Assembly: GCA_037951165.1 (NCBI GenBank)
Contig: JBBDHG010000014.1
Coordinates: 21,865,501-21,929,500 of the forward strand
Length of the DNA: 64,000 nucleotides
Source of the DNA: Lophius americanus
Taxonomy: Eukaryota > Chordata > Actinopteri > Lophiiformes > Lophiidae
Reading direction: 5' to 3'
The notes under the pieces are model-generated. The model was not told the DNA's origin. It was given only the letters and a program-made list of their open reading frames with translations, and did not search any database. Each line of letters starts with the position of its first letter. Within the stretch, counting starts at the first letter, position 1. A program made the translations under genes and the position numbers. Positions 1-13,200 of the stretch are shown piece by piece.

Positions 1-1128
1 TTATTGCTATCAACTCATCCAATAATTGGCATGCACATGTGGATTATCTGCCTGTATTACAAGACTCCCAGCTGGGGTGCACACGTGATATTGATGCTTA
101 AAATATGTTCACTGCTTGGAAGTAAATTAAGTGCTCCCTAATCTACCACCTGACCAATCACAGATGTTCCCTGCACCATGCTGCCTGAGCAAACTGTATG
201 TTGTCCAAACGAGTAACGTTAACATTTAGTATCACTAATATAGCATGGATAGCAGATGGTCAAAATGAGGCAAAGAGCTGTTGCCTCTAAGTCTGCCTCT
301 GTTTTAATTCAGATTTCTGGCGTGTGATAACAACTCATAATAAGTCATATGCGTAGAGGTCTGTTGAGTTTCTCTGCACTCCAAAGTAACACAACTGACT
401 TATTTACCTTTTTGAAACAAACTGCTGTATGATTAAAGCATAGGGGCCAGAAAAATGTTTGCGAACATGAAGCATCCATCAACTAAGACGTCGAACAGCG
501 ACACGGTACAGCATATCAACTCCATCCAGCTCACAAAGACATGCTGAAATTACGAATACAATTACATTTGGATAAAGATATGTGTCCAATATCAACTTTA
601 GGAATATTGATGTGGCCCTAGCTCTGGGGATGGTGAGTAAACAGAGATGCATCTATTAGCTGTAGGGTACTTTGCGACTATTACTACTAATACTACTAAG
701 ATCAAGCAGAACAATTAAGCTGCACATGACACAGTGAATAATTGTGATAAATAATCTGGATATTTATTTTGGCCATAATTGTGCAGCCCTATCCTGAGCC
801 AGCAGAGAGACAGAAAAATGTAGTTACTGTCGCAATGCCTGCATATAACTCACAGATCATCCAAGTCAAGGGCCCTCCAATAGCTTCAGTGGTTTTGACA
901 CCATTTGCAGAAACTCCAAGCCTCCCATGACCTCATCCTGTCATGTACTAGAAATCATAATTCCTCCTTTTTTGATCATCCCCCTTCCAATCTTCTCTTT
1001 GCTCTTACTCTTCACCACTGCACTGCCACCTCAGTCTGAAACATCAGATTAGAATTCATTCGACATTGACCTCATCTTCCATAGACATTCGACACAAAGC
1101 TGCGCTGGCGGGAGTCTGCTTGCTCCTG

Positions 1129-1262
1129 TTTTTTAACCTCCGCCAAAGAGGTTTTATTTCACTCCTGTGCGTTTGTGTGTGTTTGTTTGTTTGTAATCAG
1201 GATTATAGAAACTCTACAGGATGGATTTGCATGAAATTTTACCCAGATGGAGATTTTGACGT
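1129..1262 (+). repeat. Fish dispersed repeat fragment (CCTCCGCCAA type)
   Basis: The segment begins with a CCTCCGCCAAAGAGG head, continues into a TTTGTTTGTTTGT run, then 'aatcaggattatagaaac' and a 'ggatttgcatgaaatttt' stretch. That order is typical of a short repeat I know from many teleost intergenic regions. The copy is truncated after about 130 bp. The class (non-autonomous DNA element or SINE-like) cannot be decided from one copy. Confidence 0.5.
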
Positions 1263-1990
1263 ATCCTACAAGTGATTATATTGAGGTGCCGTTGAGTGTT
1301 TTGCAGCATTTAAAATGAAATAAAATGGAATAGAAAAAAACACACAGGAAAATCAGGCATTCCAGAAGCTCCAACATTTGTAAAGTGACTGTAGCAGGAG
1401 TTAGAAAAAAATAGGATGGAACAGAAAATATGCAAGATACATAAGCACACTAGAGAAATCTTCAAGACATATATAAAACATGTACACACATAACTTGACA
1501 TATCATTAAATAAGACTAATACATAAATGCTGGGAAAAGAGTCCAATCTCGAATAAGAAATATAAATGAAAATAGTCCATTGCAGTTGTGGTGAATGTGT
1601 ATTGTGTGTGAGGTAAATGGATCAGCTCAAAGTTCCGACACAACACAGTCTCATGGTGATTTGTTGTAGATTCTGACTGTAGTTGGGATAAAGGACCCAG
1701 GGTAGCACTTCGTCTTACTCCATGGGTGTAGCCGTCTGCTGCTCAAGAAATATACTAAAACAAAAGTAATAATCCATTTGGAGTAGTGTCTTCACAATGT
1801 CTGTTTTGCTGCCAGTGATCCTTTAATTCTTTTGATCTTTCTTTGGAATGGAGCTTGGGGCTCAGTTTCACTGATGTTCACTTGGGAGTGGACCTGGGAA
1901 ATCAGTGGGCTCAACAGAAACGCTGAAGTGAAAGGCGTAGGAGATGAGCGGCTACAGAGTATTTGAAAGATATTCGGAGATGTTGGAGTT

Positions 1991-2052
1991 GTCAGTAGAT
2001 TTAAAGTCTGGCAATAACTCAGACATTAAAGGAGAAATCTACATGATTATTG
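1991..2052 (+). repeat. Repeat segment shared with 46.5 kb, copy 1
   Basis: About 60 bp centred on 'aataactcagacattaa' matches 46500-46560 on the same strand at roughly three bases in four. The two sites lie 44 kb apart, one in the left flank and the other in the last dpep1 intron. The match suggests two old copies of one dispersed element whose ends I cannot define. Confidence 0.4.
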
Positions 2053-2203
2053 GCGGACGTTTGCACTCTGTTCATGTGGTTTGGTTGTGCTGCTCCTGCT
2101 GTTTTAGCAGAAGTCCCTCAAAGAAAATCTTCCAACCCTGTCTTCCTGGTTGGAGGTTGCTGCTGCTCAGCTCCTGTTGTATCTGCCTGGTAAGCGGGCT
2201 GAT

Positions 2204-2967
2204 CTACTGCAGGTGTCGGGGGACTGGTACCTGATCCTCCCTTATCTGTTTATCCAACAGGGAAATTGGTCTGTAAATAACAGAGAGAGAAATAACTAAG
2301 TAACTCAGTATAACTGATAAAACAGAGGTCTTATCTTATTGCAGATGTGATGCTGGCAAAAGGGACATTAGAAACAATATATAGGCAGTAAACCAAGTTA
2401 TTAAAAAATCCATTCATGCATTTGCCAAGAATGTCCATCTCAGTATTAAATGATATTATTATTATCATAAAGAGAGAGACAGTAAAATGATAACCTGGTT
2501 ATGCAGCTGCACAACTTTCTCCTTCAGACTGAGGAACTCTCCCCGGCGCTGGTATTCCTCTAGATGAGGCAGGGTTCGGAATCTGGGATTTACTGCAATG
2601 CACTCCAACAGGTAGTTTTGTTCCCCAGTGTATGTTTCTGACAGGTTGCTGAGGCTAGTTGTCTTCATGATGCTCACGGTGACGCAGTTGGGTTTTTTTT
2701 TTCCTCACACCGTACGGCTGTGGGTTTCTTCAGGGGTTTAAGAATGGTCACAATGTCCTCAGCATCGGGGATGTCTGAGTTATCCAGTGTGTCGATTTCA
2801 AGGGCATTTGGACGCACGTCTGCGCTACAAGAGCTATAACCCGCCTCCGTAGACGGGCGACGCGGGGGGCATTCAGATCTACATGAAAATTCAAAATGCT
2901 GACACACCTCCGTTTTGAAACGGGTCTGTGCATCCTCGACTTCAAAATTACTTCCGGCTGCTGCCAT
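2204..2967 (-). CDS. Unrecognised small minus-strand gene with a homopolymer frame break
   Basis: I do not recognise this gene. An ATG at 2967 opens a 97-codon frame that stays open to 2674; the coding frame then appears to continue in another frame down to 2495. The second part reads like a real domain: acidic and helical, with 'LECIAVNPRFRTLPHLEEY' followed by a short Leu-rich helix. The break coincides with a run of ten A (minus strand; T at 2693-2702). One more A, or two fewer, would rejoin the frames, which fits a sequencing or assembly indel. A GT donor follows at 2494-2493. A candidate last exon is 2245-2204, after a CAG acceptor; it keeps phase 0 and ends in TAG, giving about 171 residues if the run is corrected. 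The product is probably soluble, as I see no signal peptide or membrane helix. It could be a decayed gene instead. The gene lies head to head with the ankrd11 exons, or inside an upstream ankrd11 intron. Confidence 0.45.
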
Positions 2968-5900
2968 ATCTCTCGTTCCGTCTGAACCAATAACTTACAG
3001 CAAAGCATGATGTTGAACAAGTGGAATGAAATGTAGAATGCGCCATCTGCTTTTTAAAAAGGGGTGAATCATTTTTCATGCCCACTGATTTCTATGGTCA
3101 TACGTTTGTATCTATTTTTAACCGGCTCGCGATACGTCGTTACATCCCTAGAAGTTAGCATGAAAAACTTTCACTGACTTAATCGAGCTCATTTTGATTG
3201 ATTTGATGACTATTTTTCTTCAGAGTGTTTGTTTGTTAACTGTCCTTCATAAATAGCATGTGTGCAGTTATGTAACATCAGAAATTAAAAATCAATGTAC
3301 ATACTAAGTATGGATGTCAACAAGCACAAACACTGAGTCGACAATATAGGCATGCATCAGCGTTCTAGTGGTGCATAGAGCTGCCAAGCCTAGTATGTGG
3401 GATCCTTGAGAAAACAGTGAGAGGAGCTTTAAAAATGCTTTACTGCATTACGGCAACCCCACACCTGACCACGTCTGAGTGGATTTACATCATACTTTCC
3501 AATCCAGAAAGTATGTTTATGAAAACATGGGTGTGACCCTGTCTACTTAGAATGCGCAGAAAGCCCAATCTTGGTGGCAAAAACAATTTAGCTGGCCAGC
3601 TGTTGGCCTGAACAAAGTTAGTTGTTCTTTCGATCTCTTTGCAGCTAAGCATAATTTGCTCAAACTGAGACACCTTATCCCGTTTTGTAGCCCTCAAGGA
3701 TTTGAACTGTGATTGCAGAAATGCTTTGGCCATTGGGTTTGTTGTACAGCACAGTAATGATGGTCAGATTTGTGAATGAATTAATGCATATGTGGGCTAA
3801 ACCATGTCCATTGGACTGCAAACAGCTTTGTACAAATGGACACGGGACACGTCTTTTTCCCATGGCAGGCTACAACACACAGGTTTTTTTTCCTGGCTTA
3901 CAGATTCATAGTGACTGGACATGAGCCGCACACTGAATACACATCTAATGAGAGCATTATGCAACAAAGGTGCTATCTAGATAGAGAGGACAGTCACAGC
4001 TCTGTTCACCTTACTGTGTTCATGTATGTTTGAGTCTCTTGCTCTATACAAAACATTGACAAAACATCCTGTTAGCTACTTCCTGACTCTTCTCCCTTCA
4101 CTTCCTGTTTATGCAATTGTATTAGTCCCTAAGAAGAACATTGTTTCACCCTCAACTTGCTATGGTAAGAACATTGCTGGTCAGACTGGTTAGAGTGGTT
4201 TTTCTTCTTGTGAATTATTTGGCTCACTTAACTCGGCAGAATTTTTTTGTTAGTGTTCGCAAACACTGCATTGCTATCTGTCTCTTATATTAGAATATAC
4301 ACCCATATGAAAATATACTTTCAACAATGAACAATTTCTTGTTGTTCTTGTTTCAAACAGTATGGAGAGTACCGTTTAAACCTTTTCTGTAACCTGAGTA
4401 ATATTTTTGTACCTGGACACATAGAAGACCTTGAAGTTTTCCCTTTATAGAAATCCAACAGAAATACATCTATTATCAGAGCAAACAAACTATTTCGTGC
4501 CAGGTTGTTGTTCATTTATGAAAGTCAACAGTCCATGTATGTATTTTCAATTTAGGTTTTGATTAAGTGGAAGACAACTTGAACAGGATATTGTTAACTT
4601 GACCATTTTGTCCTATATATTGTTTTTTATTTTCAAGGTAAGTGGCCAGAAATAAATCTTATGAAATCAAAATAATATCACTGCGTTTATTAACAAGGGT
4701 TTTTCATTTCCACTGAACATTCTGCCTGATTTAATTCAACACATTTCTTTGGGTAGGAGTTGTTGGCTGAAGATATTTTTAGTTTTTTTTTCCACTTGCT
4801 AGTCGGGCTGGGCAATTCATTGTAAAAAGATTGTAATCTCGATTCAGACGTATATGTAATTGTCATATCTGAAGTTTGGCGATTCTGTAGGATTTTAATG
4901 AAAAATATAATTGGCAGCAAAACTCGTTAGCTTAGCTGAAGCCTATGTTACAACGAGCGAAACCTGTCTCTTTAAGCAATTTGGCCTTGTGGGATATTTT
5001 TATGTATGTACAAGGTCTACTGAGTAGCGAGAGAGCTAACATCCCGTTACACAAGTGGAAACAGGAGTGGTATTTTCTTATCACTCCTACTAACATCTTT
5101 CATGTGATCTTTATTTAATTCTACCCCTTTATTTCCCTTTTGTTTCCTGACGGCTACTAATCTTCCTCTGGTAACTACATTGAGGAAGTGCACCCGGCCA
5201 AAGTTTGAATGGTCCCGTCGGAACCCAAGGGGCCATGCTGGGCTCGATCAATAGTTGTTCTTATTCACACCTGTTTTTGATAACTATTTAGACATTTTGT
5301 AATGGTTCAAGTCAGGATCTGTCACGTCAGGAATAACTGAGGTGAGGTTTGGTCTTAATAGCCAATTTGGTGAAAACCCAGTTTAACTATAGATAATCTT
5401 AATGGATCTACGGTTGTTATAACCGTGTCGGCCTCAGTCATTTTTCACTTTCGGAGGTGTTATTTTACATGACTGCTATGAGCTTCTGTGCTTAGCATAT
5501 GTTATGTTTTGTATTTCTAGCAGTAAATTCTCATGTAGTTGCACAGCTTCAACAAGGAAGTACTTCATGAAAAGCTTATCTTCGGTGAAGTTTATAACTA
5601 CTGAAACAATGTAGGGAATCCGAAAAGTTTGAGGGATTTTGATTTCGTTCTTGATGTAGAGTCTAGCGAAGCAATTTCAAAATGGTATTACACAATTTCA
5701 AGGTATTTATAACTGCTGCTGATGGTGTATAATGTTTGTGTATGATGAGTTAAGAAAAAACAGCTGTAAGGGAATTAAGCCAGAGACAGACCCTTTCATG
5801 ATCATTTACTTTGCCGACATGAGTAATCAGGATCAACAGACGAGCAGTAATCGTGGTAACTATAACTGTGCCACAGCTTAGAAGCTCGGTGCTTCAGCTA

Positions 5901-7293
5901 GTGTTACTGTGCCAGATTCAGGAACAGAAGGTCTGCTGGGTTGGGCCGGTATTGGTCACTAGTTTACCGAACTCAGTTGGGCTCAGACATGCATAAGCAT
6001 TGTGCCTGCACACTAGAGATTGCTATAGAGACTTCAGCTTTGTGTGCCATTTACTAGCAGTCTGTTGCATGTGGGCATCTGGGATATAATTGCCTTCCTG
6101 GCTCCCCATCTTGTAAACTAACCTTGGAAAACATAGCATAGTCCACTTTGTCTGTTCTGCTATTCAAAAACATGTTTGGGCTGCTTCTGTGGTTCCTGCC
6201 GTTAAAAGAATGTGTCTAAATGGCAAATATTCTGAAGAATGTGAAAATGTATCAAAGAGGGGTGGGGGCACATTAGCTGTAAGTGTTCACAGATTTTATT
6301 TAAAGTACATCAGCTTTGTACTTGGGACCGGAAAAGTATTTTGCTTGAAAGTTTTCAGCCACCGGAAGCTTGAACTACTGCACTCCCTTCTTGCCTTATT
6401 TACTTGGATATTTTTGGCCGTGATCAATGGAATGGTATGAGAACAGTCCAAAATGAATCGGGCTCAGACACATCTACTAATCTGTTGGTGTCTCTCTGCG
6501 TACATGTTTCTATTTCTTTTTGTCATAGGAGTCTTTATTGTTGCTAACATTTTACTGCCATGTGCTGTGTTGCTTCATCCCTCTCCAACTTGCAGTGTTC
6601 ATTTCAGGCATTGCTTTACTCTCTGTAAGGGTCATCGGTTGGTATGTTGCTGAAAATAATTGCTGGGTGTGTCTTTGTAGAGCAGCTGCTTTTGTCCAGT
6701 AGCACCGAGTCTCCACTAAGCTTGGTAGACAGGCAGGCATGCTGTGACCTTGGCAAGGCCGCGTTGATCTGAAATGTAAACCAACTGTTTCGTAATAACT
6801 GTGGTTCTGCCAAGTCACACCCTATTTCCTCTCCTCCAAACTCAGACCAATTGGCTTGGAGACAGACAGACATAAACATACTAGTTGTTGGCCCCTCCCT
6901 TCAACAGGGGCAGCTGGGTAATAACACAAAAGTCACCACATGCTACCACCAAACCTCTCACATATCGGGCTACATAAACAGTATGTAGTGTAATTCAGAT
7001 GATGTTTGTAGAAAACAATGACTTTTTCCATTTTAAACCAGAGGAAATTTATTATATTTGTGTTTGTTTAAATATATGTATATGGCATACGAAATTACTG
7101 TGATTTGTTTTGAAAGTTGACAAGAATTCAGGTTGTATCAGATTCATGTAAAGAATATGAAATTAATGGGGCACAGAAGTGATACAACACCTATTACACC
7201 TCTAGATTAAATTTGTTTATGCCTGAATGAATGTGTATTTCTGCAATGCAATTTGATTGACTTTGCATGTGTCTGATCAATTTCTTACGACAG
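2968..7293. other. Non-coding stretch upstream of the first visible ankrd11 exon
   Basis: About 4.3 kb with no exon I can support. I looked for the conserved N-terminal ANKRD11 coding exons, which precede the GPERKRIKKE exon in other vertebrates, and did not find them. They may lie left of the window or be too diverged to spot by eye. Sequence just right of 2967 is the likely promoter side of the small minus-strand gene. The remainder is AT-rich with no clear transposon. Confidence 0.45.
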
Positions 7294-10200
7294 AGAAACC
7301 AGGTCCAGAGAGGAAGCGCATTAAAAAGGAGCCCACCAACACCCGGAAGGCAGGATTGCCGTTTGGGATGGGGATGACAGGGATCCGGGCTGGGTATCCC
7401 CTTTCTGAGCGGCAGCAGGTGGCCTTGCTCATGCAAATGACAGCTGAGGAGTCCGTCAACAGTCCAGGTGCGTGATTATCATGGAGGTCATGTATTCTGT
7501 AGAAGGGTAGCAGACAAGAAAACAGAAATGAGAGAAAGTTGAAAGAGAAAATGGATGGGGGAACAATCAACCATTCAACTCAATAGTGGAATGTTTTCAT
7601 TTGATGTTTATTTTCTGTAGATTGAGCGCTTTTCAGGCTTTTCTTGGACATGTAATTTATACTGTCCCTGGACAGGACTTGGTTAATGCTTAGTTACAAC
7701 GCATGTTGTTGCCCAATTTTAAAAGTGTTTCAGAGCAGTTGCAACGTAATAATTCACATTATCATTGCAGTGTAAATCTGTTTTCAGTCAGAGAATGTTT
7801 TTTTTTTATCTTGGCAGCAATAAAGTCTGCAGTAGTGGAATAATTTACCTAAATTACTTGTGTGTCTGTCAATGGAAAGAAGACATTCTGTTTTGCTGGA
7901 AACCAATGGTGTATACTCAGTATCTGAGCCAAGCCACAACAAACATTGACATGCAAAAGGACCTTCAAGCATTTATGTTATTTGTGAAGTAGTATGCTCT
8001 CTACTGTTTGAATAAGTTAATTATTTCCTACATCCCATAAATTTATTTTTGTTAGGCAAATTTATTTGGCTGGAAATATTTTAGATGCATCATTTTTGTT
8101 TTTGGCTGTTGGAATTTAAGTATCAAAGCTAACATTGCCAGAGTGTGTTCATTTCAAATATGATTTGGGACATTAGTGTTGCAAACTCAATATTGTAAAT
8201 GCCATTATGGCTTGGTATTAATGTTGTAAATGCTATTAAATAAGTTCTGGTAAAGTAGGTCTGCTGCTGATCGTTGGTGTAAGATTGCCCCCTACTGGCT
8301 GCAAGCACTTGAAACATACTGTTATAAATACTGGTACACAAAATCAAAAATGATGAAAGTGAATAGCCAAACAATATGCCATAACAAATGATTCTCTTGT
8401 TTTGAATTCAAGTGTCCATTTCCTTCCTACAGATACAACACCAAAGCATCAGTCACAGTCCAGTCTGGGTCAGAAGGGAACACCCAACTCTGCATCTAAA
8501 ACCAAAGACAAAGTGAATAAACGTAATGAGAGAGGAGAGACCCGGCTGCACAGAGCAGCAATCCGTGGAGAGGTACGCCGCATCAAGGAGCTCATAAGCG
8601 AGGGCGCTGATGTGAATGTAAAAGACTTTGCAGGTGAGTGGTTCTTTGTGTAGACGGTCAGTTTACTCTGTGAATGTTCATATATTCATGCATACTTTAT
8701 TTTGATTTTAATTATTAGAATAAGTAATTATTCTTCTCTATAGGCTGGACTGCATTGCATGAGGCGTGCAACAGGGGTTACTACGATGTGGCCAAGCAGC
8801 TGCTGGCAGCGGGCGCAGAGGTCAATACGAAGGGTCTGGATGATGACACTCCTCTACATGATGCATCCAATAATGGACATTTCAAGGTAAAAAAAAAACC
8901 GTAACAAGCAATTGACACTTAATGTCCGAGTTCACTTAACATAACTATACATACATGTTACAAGATCAAATAACATTTCTTTAGATAAAGGCACAAATAT
9001 AGTATTTTGAAATGATTGGTACTGACAGACATTACTGACTATAATGTTATTTACGGCAAATACTTGTTAACTATAAAGCTAATACATTTGTAAACTTTGT
9101 TATTTAGCTTTTGTTCCCAAAGACAACTTTTTAATATGTAACATAAGTAGGCAAATTCTGTACTTATGTTTAATACTGTGTTTTATTTACTAAAGGTGGT
9201 TAAGCTACTTTTACGGTATGGAGGGGACCCACGTCAAAGCAACAGAAGAGGTGAAACACCATTGAAGGTTGCCAACTCTCAAACTATGCTGAATCTTCTG
9301 TTGGGGAAAGGCACGTACACATCCAGTGAAGAAAGTTCATCAGGTTAGTTATATTAAGTCACCTAATCACATCATTATTTTAAATGAAGATTGGGGAAAT
9401 CAAATTTTAATGGATTCTTTGAATTGACTGTCCCTTGCTTTTCTACACAGAATCGTCAGAGGAGGAAGATGCCCCCTCATTTGCCCCATCCAGCTCTGTT
9501 GACGGCAATAACACAGACTCCGAGTTCGAGAAGGGCCTGAAAACGAAAGGGAAAACGGTAGACCCTCCAAAGTCAGCTGTCACCCCTGTCAAAGATGAAT
9601 ACGAGTTTGATGAGGATGATGAAGAGGAACGTGTACCTCCTGTGGATGATAAACACCTCTTGAAAAAAGACTTCCGTAAGGATTCGATTAGCAAGGCTAA
9701 TAGCTTCATCTCCATACCCAAGATAGAGGTCAAAACCTATTCCAAAAGCAACTCCCTCACACCAAAGAAAACTGTCAGGCGGATCATCTCTGACAGTAAC
9801 AGTTCAGACGAAGAAGATAGGACGTTGTGTTTCACACAAGCGTCTACGCCACGGCAACAGGCCCAGCAAACCAATTCCAAGACTAGAGACTCTGCTAACA
9901 TGAGCTCCAAACAGCTGAAAGACAAGAATAAAGTAAAAAAGAAGCGGAGGAAGGAGAGCAAAAATAATATCAGTAAAGAGGTTAGGTTTGGCAAAGTCAA
10001 TGACAAATTCTGTACTTCTGACTCTGATTGTGGAGATTTGGAGAGTGAGGATGATAAGGGCTCAAATAGTATAAAGGACTCTGCAACGAGCCTGAAAGAA
10101 TCCCCCGGCTTTAATGTATCCTCCTCCACTTCCCATGGAAATTTGAACACTCAGAAACAAGGACCATCATTAGCAGAACAGCATCCAAAGCAGTGGAGGA

Positions 10201-13200
10201 CAGATGGCTGGAAGACTGTGTCATCTCCGACATGGTCAGACGTCAGTTCTCTCTCAGATTCAGTGAGAACAAGACTGTCCAGTGAGTCGGACTACTCTTC
10301 TGCCGATTCCAGTGTTGAGTCTATAAAACAGGTTAAGAGGAAAGCACAGGAGAACAAAAAGAAGAATAACAACGTGCATGGCAACACAATAGACAAGAAA
10401 AACTCTGAGCTCTACAAAAGCTCCAATGTAGACAGTGCAGTCTCCAAAACCGATGGTGATGGCAAAGTGCTGAAAAAGCATAAAGTAAAGCACAAGCACA
10501 AAAATAAAGAAAAGGATAAAGCTCCAAGTCTAGTGCTCAATCAAGACATGAATGAGAAATTTGTTAAAAGCTATTCGTTTGATTTTGACGATTCAAGGCA
10601 AAAGTCCCTAATCGTTGAGTCAGAGTCGCCAGCTGAGGGTAAGGTCAAGCTATCCAAACACGAAAAGGACCATTCGAAAAAGGAGGATAGGCTCTCAAAA
10701 AGCAAGTCTGAGGATAAGGACTGGTCATCTGGCAAAGACCTGCACAGAACAGTAAAAGACGAGAAAACCAAGAAAACCAAGGACTCCATGAAGGAAAAGA
10801 CAAACAAGGAGGAGAGGGAGAAGCCTGTAAAATCAGACAAGGATAGAAATGTCAAGGAGAAGGACAAAACAAAGGAGGATAAACAAAAGGCACACAAAGA
10901 GGAGAAGAAGAAAAAGTTCAAGGAGAAGTCATCCTCAAAGGCAGACAAGAAAAATGAGCAGAAAGAGGAAAAACATATAAAAGTTGAGAAGGAGAAAAAC
11001 ACCAAGGACGATAAGGAAAAATGTAAAAAAGAAAAAGCACAGAAGGAAGAGTCGGAGTATGAGAGTTATGAAGTCAACAACCATTTCCTCAGCCTGGAGG
11101 ACACAAAGCTCAGTGCCTCAGATGACCATCATGACAGATGGGGATCTGAGATGTCCTCTGACTCCTCACTTTATGGAGAGGACAGCTGGGATGCTCCTGT
11201 CAAAGAATACAAGGAATACAAAGCTAACAACTCTGTTAAACTGATTGTTGAGACTGTTAAGGAAGAGACAAGGAGGAAAGAAAATAAAGTCAAGGACAAG
11301 AAATCTGACCACAATGAGAAAAGATCAGACAAAGAAGCCACTTCTAAGAAGAAGGAGAAAGACTCATTAGAAAAAACAAATGAAAAGAAAAAAGACTGGT
11401 CAGAAAAACAAAAGCTTAACTCCAGTCACTCAGTTGAAAAAGAAAAGAAGCGGAAGGAGTCCACTGACACGGTGAAAGAGAAGAAAGACAAGGATTCCCT
11501 GGATAACAGTCGAGATCGTAAAGACTTACATGAGTTCACAAAGGACAGAAAGGATGTAAAAATCAAGCAGGAATCTACACGAGATGAATATAGCAATGAT
11601 ACCTTCTTCAAAGACATCGATGCTGTGGGTAAACCATGTGATATCAGAGAAAGAAACCATTCTGGAAAGGAAAAAGAAAAGAAAGCTGAAGGATTGGAAA
11701 AGCGGGAGAAGACAAAAGCTGACAAGCACAAGGAGAAAACAAAAGACAGAGGAGCTGACCTGGAGAAGGATAAGATTGAGAAAAGCTCCAATGAAAAATC
11801 TGTCAAGGACAAGGATGTGGACCGGGGAACCAAAGACAAGAAAGAAGGAGCCAAAGACAAACATAAAGAGTCTCACAGCAAAGACAAAGACAGAAAGGTG
11901 TCTTCAGAACAGATCAAAGACAAAAAGGAAAAGGTCTCTCAAGACAAACATGCAGAGAGGGAGAAAGATTTCTTGGAGGTCAAGAAGGAGGAAAGAAAAT
12001 CTGAGAAAGTCCGGGAGAAAACGTGGTACAAAATAGCTGACATATTCACAGATGAAAGTGATGATGATGAAGACAGTTACCATGGTGGCGTTGCGCTGTC
12101 TGACTCAATCAGAAAGGACTCCACACCTGATCAGGATGAGCTGGATCACTTTCCTTCAGAAAAAATGAGAAAAACCTCTGCAGAGGCAAAGCATAACACA
12201 GAAAAGGTTAAAGATAAAGAACACAAAGAGAAGAAGAAGGAAAAGGCCACATTTGACACTGGTAAAGATAGGAAAAGCTCTGTGGAGAAACACAACAAAG
12301 ACAAAAAGGATTCTGTCGATGTGAAACACAAGGAAAGAAAAGACCGCGTGTCTGTGGACTCAAACCAAGAGAAGAAGAATAAGCTGAAACTGTTGGACAA
12401 AAGAGAGCCCAGTGAGGAAAAGTCAAAGAACAAATATAAGGAGAAGCAGGAGCATTCTAAGGAAAGGAAACCTTCAAAAGGCAGCGGTGAGAACGAAAAG
12501 TCACTCTTAGAAAAACTGGAGGAAGAAGCTATGAATGACTACAAAGACGACTCCAATGATAAGAACAGTGAGATTTCTTCAGACAGTTTCACTGACCGAG
12601 GTCACGAGCCAGTCCTCACTACCTACTATGACTCCATTAGCCTCACTGATGTGTCTGAAGACAGGAGAGACTCCCTGTCCATATCTACACCACAGGACAA
12701 GTTCAGAGAGAAAGAGAGGCACCGACATTCCTCTTCATCTTCATCCAAGAAAAGCCATGACAAGGAGAAAGAAAAGGTCAAGAAAGACAAAGGGGACAAA
12801 CGTGACAAGATGGAAGAGGTCAAAGAGCCCCACAGCCGCAGAGAGAGCCTACCTTTTGAGAAGGAGCCCATGCCTCTTGAGGCAGATCCTTACACATTCC
12901 CATATGGAGGGAAGGGAGACGTCGCGGACGATTTTGACAAAACATTGGAATTTGAAAAAGAGATGTCCAAAAAGGATAAAGACAAGGCAACTGGTGTCAT
13001 CAGTGACAGAGTGAAGGACAAAAAGAAGAAGGAGAAATATAAGGAAAAAATTAAGGATGATAAGAACAAGTACATCGATGGCTTTGGATCATTTAAACAC
13101 TCCAAAGAGGATGTGAAGTTAGGGTCAAAAGAAAGCCCACAGGTCAGCATTCTGAAAGACCGGTCCAAAGATGAAAGTCCTAAATTTGATATGAAAAAAG

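Larger units (their letters stand above)
1..2203. other. Gene-free flank left of the first gene
   Basis: I see no coding exon here. The short open frames have no family resemblance, no splice context and low-complexity composition. The stretch holds one recognisable dispersed repeat fragment (1129-1262) and a segment at about 1991-2052 that recurs near 46.5 kb; the rest is AT-rich unique-looking sequence. Distal 5' exons of ankrd11 could be hidden here, but nothing in the sequence supports one. Confidence 0.5.
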
